From Spongospora subterranea f. sp. subterranea (lineage: Eukaryota; Endomyxa: Phytomyxea; Phytomyxea; Plasmodiophorida): 64,000 bases of DNA. The notes beneath the pieces are model-generated. The model worked only from the letters and a program-made list of their open reading frames with translations. It had not been told where the DNA came from and ran no database searches. Shown here one piece after another: positions 59,459 through 64,000 of the stretch (positions within the stretch are counted from its first letter, which is position 1; each line of letters begins with the position of its first letter). A program made the position numbers and the translations under genes. Where the stretch lies: positions 124,001-188,000 of the forward strand of contig JAUGWO010000059.1 in NCBI GenBank assembly GCA_049724395.1, given 5' to 3'.

Positions 59459-60793
59459 ATGGACTCGTTGTCTTTATGGCATATATCGCAGCCAACGTTG
59501 CCACAATTCATCGGTCGTATGCAGAAGCATATGAGACGATACAATCGTGATCCAAGCCCAACAGTTGGTCCATCGTCAGTCCTGACGTCGTCGGATCTAG
59601 CGCGAACTGCATCCTCGTCGTCATCATTACTCAACATTGTTTCCCTGATTTCTGATAAATCCGAGCAATCGATACAGCAAAGGGTGTCGATATTACAATC
59701 TGTAGGCGGATTAGCGGATGTGTCCCGCCTGTCATTGCTACAGTTGGCTACATGTTGCTACCCGCGAATTGTTTCCGCTCATCATCGTTGGTGTTCCAGA
59801 CACACAATCTTGGTTACCGCCATTTTGAATTTTGCTTTTGAGGGATTTGCCGCCAAGGAGACCCAGCCAACCAGGTCGTCTTCCTAGTTCAGGGTCAATG
59901 CGAATTAACAAGGAGAACGGATTTGGTAGGACGCACCGGCCCTGGACACGATATCCCTTACTCGTTTTTCTCGGTGTCAGACCGAGGGGACAACACCTCG
60001 TACAGTTCATGTCGCCTCGATAGGCAACGGAGAAGTCTGCACCGAAGCCATTTTCCTACGCTTGGAGTCCCGTTTCAGTAAATCTAGTAAGGAGTTTACG
60101 AAACAGAAGCAATGTCGGCAGATGATCCTGATTATAGCCACATCAGACCCAATTACTCATGAATATACGGTGATGGCAACGGTTCCATCCCTAACTCTCA
60201 TTCTAGACGTACCAGATTTTTCAGCATGTTTGGCATGATGTCAATGCAAATTCAGCCATGAATTTACGCTTGTTTAAGGTCTGAAGGGAGATGTCATCTC
60301 TAAAGTACGCGAGCATATCCTGATTAAGCGAGAATGGCGAGGATCCTTGTCCGCTATGGCTTCGGGCCCATTGGTAAACTTTCCTGCTCTCACTCTTTCC
60401 ATATCCCTAAAACAAAGAATTTAGGCGTTGCGATCCGCTAACACGATAAAACAGCCTAATGTTCATGATCATCTGCCGATTCCCGATGAGCCTCTCCCCA
60501 GCAAACCCTCGGAGACAGCCAAAGTTGGAACCATTCCAGATGCCCAAGATGATGTCTTAAATAGAGATGCATTCAAGGTCGCTAACACGATCAGGAATAC
60601 CCATTCACCCAAAAAAATGCTCGATCATAATGACGAGTTTGGACCAATCGAAAATCGCTTAGTGAAGATGTGGTGTGATGAAGAAACAGCGAACAACGAT
60701 GACGTCGTGGATAAGTGTAATATACAGGATAACAGAGAACGGATCGAGTTCAGACTAATCAAGTCCAAAAAGGTCTTTACGCAGATGACATGA
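59459..60793 (+). CDS. Hypothetical protein, multi-exon
   Basis: The ATG at 59459 starts MDSLSLWHISQPTLPQFIGR, followed by a Ser-rich segment and QQRVSILQSVGGLADVSRLS. Further in-phase segments downstream include NGEVCTEAIFLRLESRFSKS, MILIIATSDPITHEYTV and VPSLTLILDVPDF. A charged C-terminal segment ends at 60793 (RERIEFRLIKSKKVFTQMT). The segments are in different frames and probably separated by short introns, but I could not fix every splice. I do not recognise the family. One or two genes are possible. Confidence 0.4.
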
Positions 60794-61093
60794 ATATGTT
60801 CCTGATGAATTCAGCGAAACGTGTCTGCTAAACCGTCTTAAAAATTGTTCTGATCTATTTTACAATATTTTCCATATAGCAATAAGTTGAACCGATTACT
60901 TCTGCATATTAACTAGTGGGGTTTAACGCGCTACCAACGAAGCCGAGCTCTCTCCCAGCTAAACGGTCTTCGGATTCTATGGCAACTGCTTCACATGCTT
61001 CGTCCACCATAGCATCCGCAATTCGAACAATCACAATGCAATGCTCCCTAATCCTAGAGCTCTGGAGGAAGTATTAATTCATTTTGCTCTTTC
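60794..61093. other. Short intergenic region
   Basis: Between the convergent 3' ends of the hypothetical gene and the USP48-like gene. Nothing is recognised. Confidence 0.3.
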
Positions 61094-64000
61094 TTACATG
61101 AACATTCTTACGCTTAACGAAAGCGCATCGCTTAATGGATGATGTTGTGAATCGAAAACCGTTTGCCTGGCGGGATGAACATCCCATTGCTGCCATATCT
61201 TAAGTTTAATCTTCCCGATTGTCTCAGACGAATCAACTTCAAGATCAAACGCCGGATATTCGGATCGGCATCGTCGAATCCTTTTACGTCCAGATAGTGG
61301 CCTGATAAAATACCATTGATCAAAACAAGCAATGCATAAGCAACGCACTGACGTAATCATATTGATCTCTTCCTCGGACATGATTCTTATGGTTCCATTA
61401 GTAAAATCAATTGGTTCCACCGATTTTGCTTGAATGCAAGGGAAGCATAGCGTAGGGGAAAACTCCATTCGACTCGGAAATACACTAAAGAAAAACATGG
61501 TTATACAGTTTCAGTGAAAACAGGCAATATCAGTCACCTCTCGTCTTCATGCAGTATCACAGATATATCAGGGCCAGATGCGCCGTATTTTTTTTTGAGA
61601 ATATCGTATTCTGATGACACGATCAATCGAACTGATGGAGGCCTGTCATCATCACTGTTTTTCACTTCACTTTCTTGAAAAGGTATATGAACAAGGAGAC
61701 CGTGTTCTTCACACAAAAGGGTTCTAAATCAACAAGTGTCAAAGGTGAATATTGCTGACTCATCCTCGACAACATACCCAGTTGGTATTGGATCGGGAGA
61801 CGTGATATTTTTTGTCGAACGAGTAAACATGTTCCATTCATCAAACCTGGATGTTATTCAACATGATGTCTCAGCAAAAAATCAACTTCGCCTAAAAACA
61901 AAATGTACAAACCACTGCCAAGGGACAATGTTATACGTAGCAGGAGGAGGGGCAAGTTTCTCCATTACGAAGAGTTTCTTTGACCAGTGACCGCTCCTGC
62001 TTTCTGGAAGATAAATCAGCCGCTCGCTCTTCTCGTTCTAGCTGTCTCTCAGTAAAGCAGATATCACAGGGTGTAGCATCTCCAGAAACGACAGGGCAAT
62101 TTTGGGGAAAAGCCGATCCTGAGATCGATTGAAGCAGCGAAAACGCTTCCCTCGGAATCAAACAGCGGTTCTACAGACATTCATGATTACATTAAAAAGA
62201 CACTGAGATTGAGCCTTACCGCCTTCGCCAAAGAAAGGAACCCATGTGCGCAAAGCACACCGTCCAAAAGATTATCGATATGAGGAAGTGTAGAAGAGGA
62301 CTTCAGCGATACATTTAATTGTCTATAGCATTGAGCGCTAACAACAGACCGTGAGTTGACCTCACAAGGTGAACTAGTACCAGTTACCTTATCCAGCACG
62401 ATGACGAGTCAGCGTCGATTTGCCGCTGAGACGTTTGCAAAATCACACCAAGACTGGTTATGTAACGCAGCATCAGGCAACATTCACGACAAAGTTGCTG
62501 GCGAGGAGAAACTATAATGGGAACACGAAGTGACCGTCTGATAACATCCCAGGCACCTAGGCTTATCCGAGACATGTTCCTGTAAGCGAACGACTTAACA
62601 TCTGATTACTAGAAACGTCTGCTAAAACGCACCTGAACTGCATCGGATCTAGACCGCCGTGACAGCACAAGATTGACGAACAATCCAAAGGCTCTTCGGT
62701 GACGTTGCGCGTCCAGTCACGCAACCATGCAAATGGCAACACGATCCCCGACAAATCACAGTCGCTATCAGGAACCGATATCAACGGTGAAACCAAACAT
62801 GGCTCAGAAAAGATACTTGATACGTCGGACTTCCTGATCGCAATCAGTTTTTCCTAAGTTTGTTATGTAAGCTAATGTCCATTGGATATTGGGTACTACC
62901 AGGACGTAAACACAGAGCCCGTACCACGTTTTCTAACTCGGCCCGAAATTGCTCTCTCTGGATGTCCATGTTGGAATTTTCTAGTAATATTTCGTTGCGA
63001 AGGTCTAAGGAAATCAGGCTGTCCGATGTTTGGCCCGCAAATTTCCGAGAGCAAGCTCTGTATCGACATCGCGCAGACCGTACACGACCATATATGCATC
63101 AGTGGATTCGACGGAGGGCAATGCAGCAATACTATCAGTAATAGGAACAGCCTGCGCAGAGATCAATTGGCAAAACGACAAACGCGAAGCGAAAGTCGTC
63201 GGACTTACCACATCGTCGTTGAATTGATGCTAAAAAAGATTGAGAACATGAAGATAATTTGCAGAAACGGCAACCAACCCATATATCATCACTAGAACGA
63301 ACATCAGCAATAAAATGTCCCGCTTCAGTGGAGACACCTCTATGGCACAGAATTGCCTTGACTTCATAAGGCATAGGGATCTAAACGAACATTGTCACAG
63401 AATATCGATAACCATGAAATCGTCTCCTACCTTCTCCTTCATGTCTGTGTATTGAGCCATATCAATAACTTTGGGAATAATAATTTTGTCAAATGTCTAC
63501 GAATAAATGAGTGCGGAGACCACAAAGGATCGAACAATGCTACTTTGCGTTTGCTAAAGGTTTCTTTGTCAAAAACGAAGCGAAGAAGATGCAGGTTTAA
63601 AGTTGGAGGGAGGCGAGTGAGCTTGAGCTCCCTGCGGGCTGAATTTTTGCAATTGCATACTGAACACAGGTACGCATTGCTGCCGGTCAAAATTTCAGCT
63701 CTAGTCAACTCCGCCAGACTAACAAGAAGGTCAGTGATCTATCAAATACAGAACCAGATTACAGCAACTGAACCTCAAAAAACTGACCTCTCTTCTAAAG
63801 TATCCCTGACGTTCAACTGAAGATCGGGGAAAGATTCAGTTCGTGAAGTGGTTTGTTGACAGGTATCGCACCGGGTAGTGAAAGTCATTTGCCCGTGAAA
63901 TTCGTCTTCGATCAACGTTGAGGAAGAAATTCGAGCCTACAGCCAAGGAATCAATGGATTGCGTGACAAACCCGGGCAGAATTACCTGGATGTGGGCAAG
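61094..64000 (-). CDS. USP48-like ubiquitin-specific protease (5' partial)
   Basis: The gene enters from the right edge. Visible exons match the USP48 layout. The USP fingers are CDTCQQTTSRTESFPDLQLN and YLCSVCNCKNSARRELKLTR, followed by LPPTLNLHLLRFVFDKET and HRGVSTEAGHFIADV (catalytic His box). After these come three DUSP-like segments: CCHGGLDPMQFRCVLADVSS, SRISLGAWDVIRRSLRVPI with CRECC, and CEEHGLLVHIPFQ with VSSEYDILKKKYG. A C-terminal ubiquitin-like fold (LEVDSSETIGKIKLKIWQQW, HPLSDALSL) ends at 61094. There are many introns of about 45-70 nt. The Cys box lies beyond the window edge. The known role of USP48 is deubiquitination in the nucleus, including histone H2A and NF-kB control in animals. 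Confidence 0.85.

Noticed and set aside
1-64000. CRISPR array or prokaryotic defence island
   Set aside because: No evenly spaced direct repeats were seen. Splicing and gene content are eukaryotic throughout.

Overview
This is a nuclear eukaryotic contig, compact but rich in mobile-element debris. Genes lie on both strands and are cut by very short spliceosomal introns, about 40 to 80 nt. These have GT..AG ends and often a CTGAT/CTAAT-like branch site near the acceptor. Nothing looks prokaryotic: there are no operons or ribosome-binding sites, and several proteins are eukaryote-specific (YKT6, p24, SARAF, NUFIP1, USP48-like, PI4K-beta). The gene mix suggests an early-diverging fungus or another holomycotan or unicellular opisthokont. 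It pairs fungal-like items (HNH_2 protein, P450, MULE transposon with a peptidase-like tail) with families better known outside Dikarya (SUEL lectin, Skeletor-type DOMON, CCT motif). I cannot name the species.

Layout. 0-9.5 kb: the 3' part of an LTA-synthase-like sulfatase, an AFG2/SPATA5-type AAA ATPase on the minus strand, and a mitochondrial presequence protease. 9.5-12.8 kb: remnants of a PIF/Harbinger-like element. 12.9-16.7 kb: NUFIP1-like CCCH protein, class-3 lipase-like protein, YKT6 and a CCT-motif protein. 18.4-20.8 kb: a membrane-anchored lectin. 21.9-24.9 kb: a SET-domain fragment, gag/protease remnants and inverted repeats. 25.2-30.9 kb: Skeletor-like DOMON protein, kelch protein and cytochrome P450. 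31.6-37.8 kb: a large unidentified helical protein and two hypothetical genes. 38.5-41.8 kb: HNH_2 protein and a decayed MULE-like transposon. 41.8-47.8 kb: tRNA-Arg(CCT), pseudouridine synthase, coiled-coil gene, F-box/LRR gene and PI4K-beta. 48.7-50.1 kb: two foldback loci. 51.9-58.6 kb: p24 cargo receptor, a MITE-like repeat, an ABHD13/BEM46 hydrolase and SARAF. 59.4-64 kb: a hypothetical gene and a USP48-like deubiquitinase that runs off the right edge.

The housekeeping genes fall into secretory and membrane traffic (YKT6, p24, PI4K-beta, SARAF), mitochondria (presequence protease, pseudouridine synthase) and ribosome or snoRNP assembly (AFG2, NUFIP1). The most unusual signal lies between the genes. 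Five separate loci hold close inverted duplications whose two arms carry the same coding-like fragment. These are natural hairpin-RNA templates, and most derive from mobile or duplicated genes. Several proteins also lack residues normally essential in their family: the AFG2 D1 ATPase site, the lipase nucleophile, the p24 cysteine pair and an HNH histidine.
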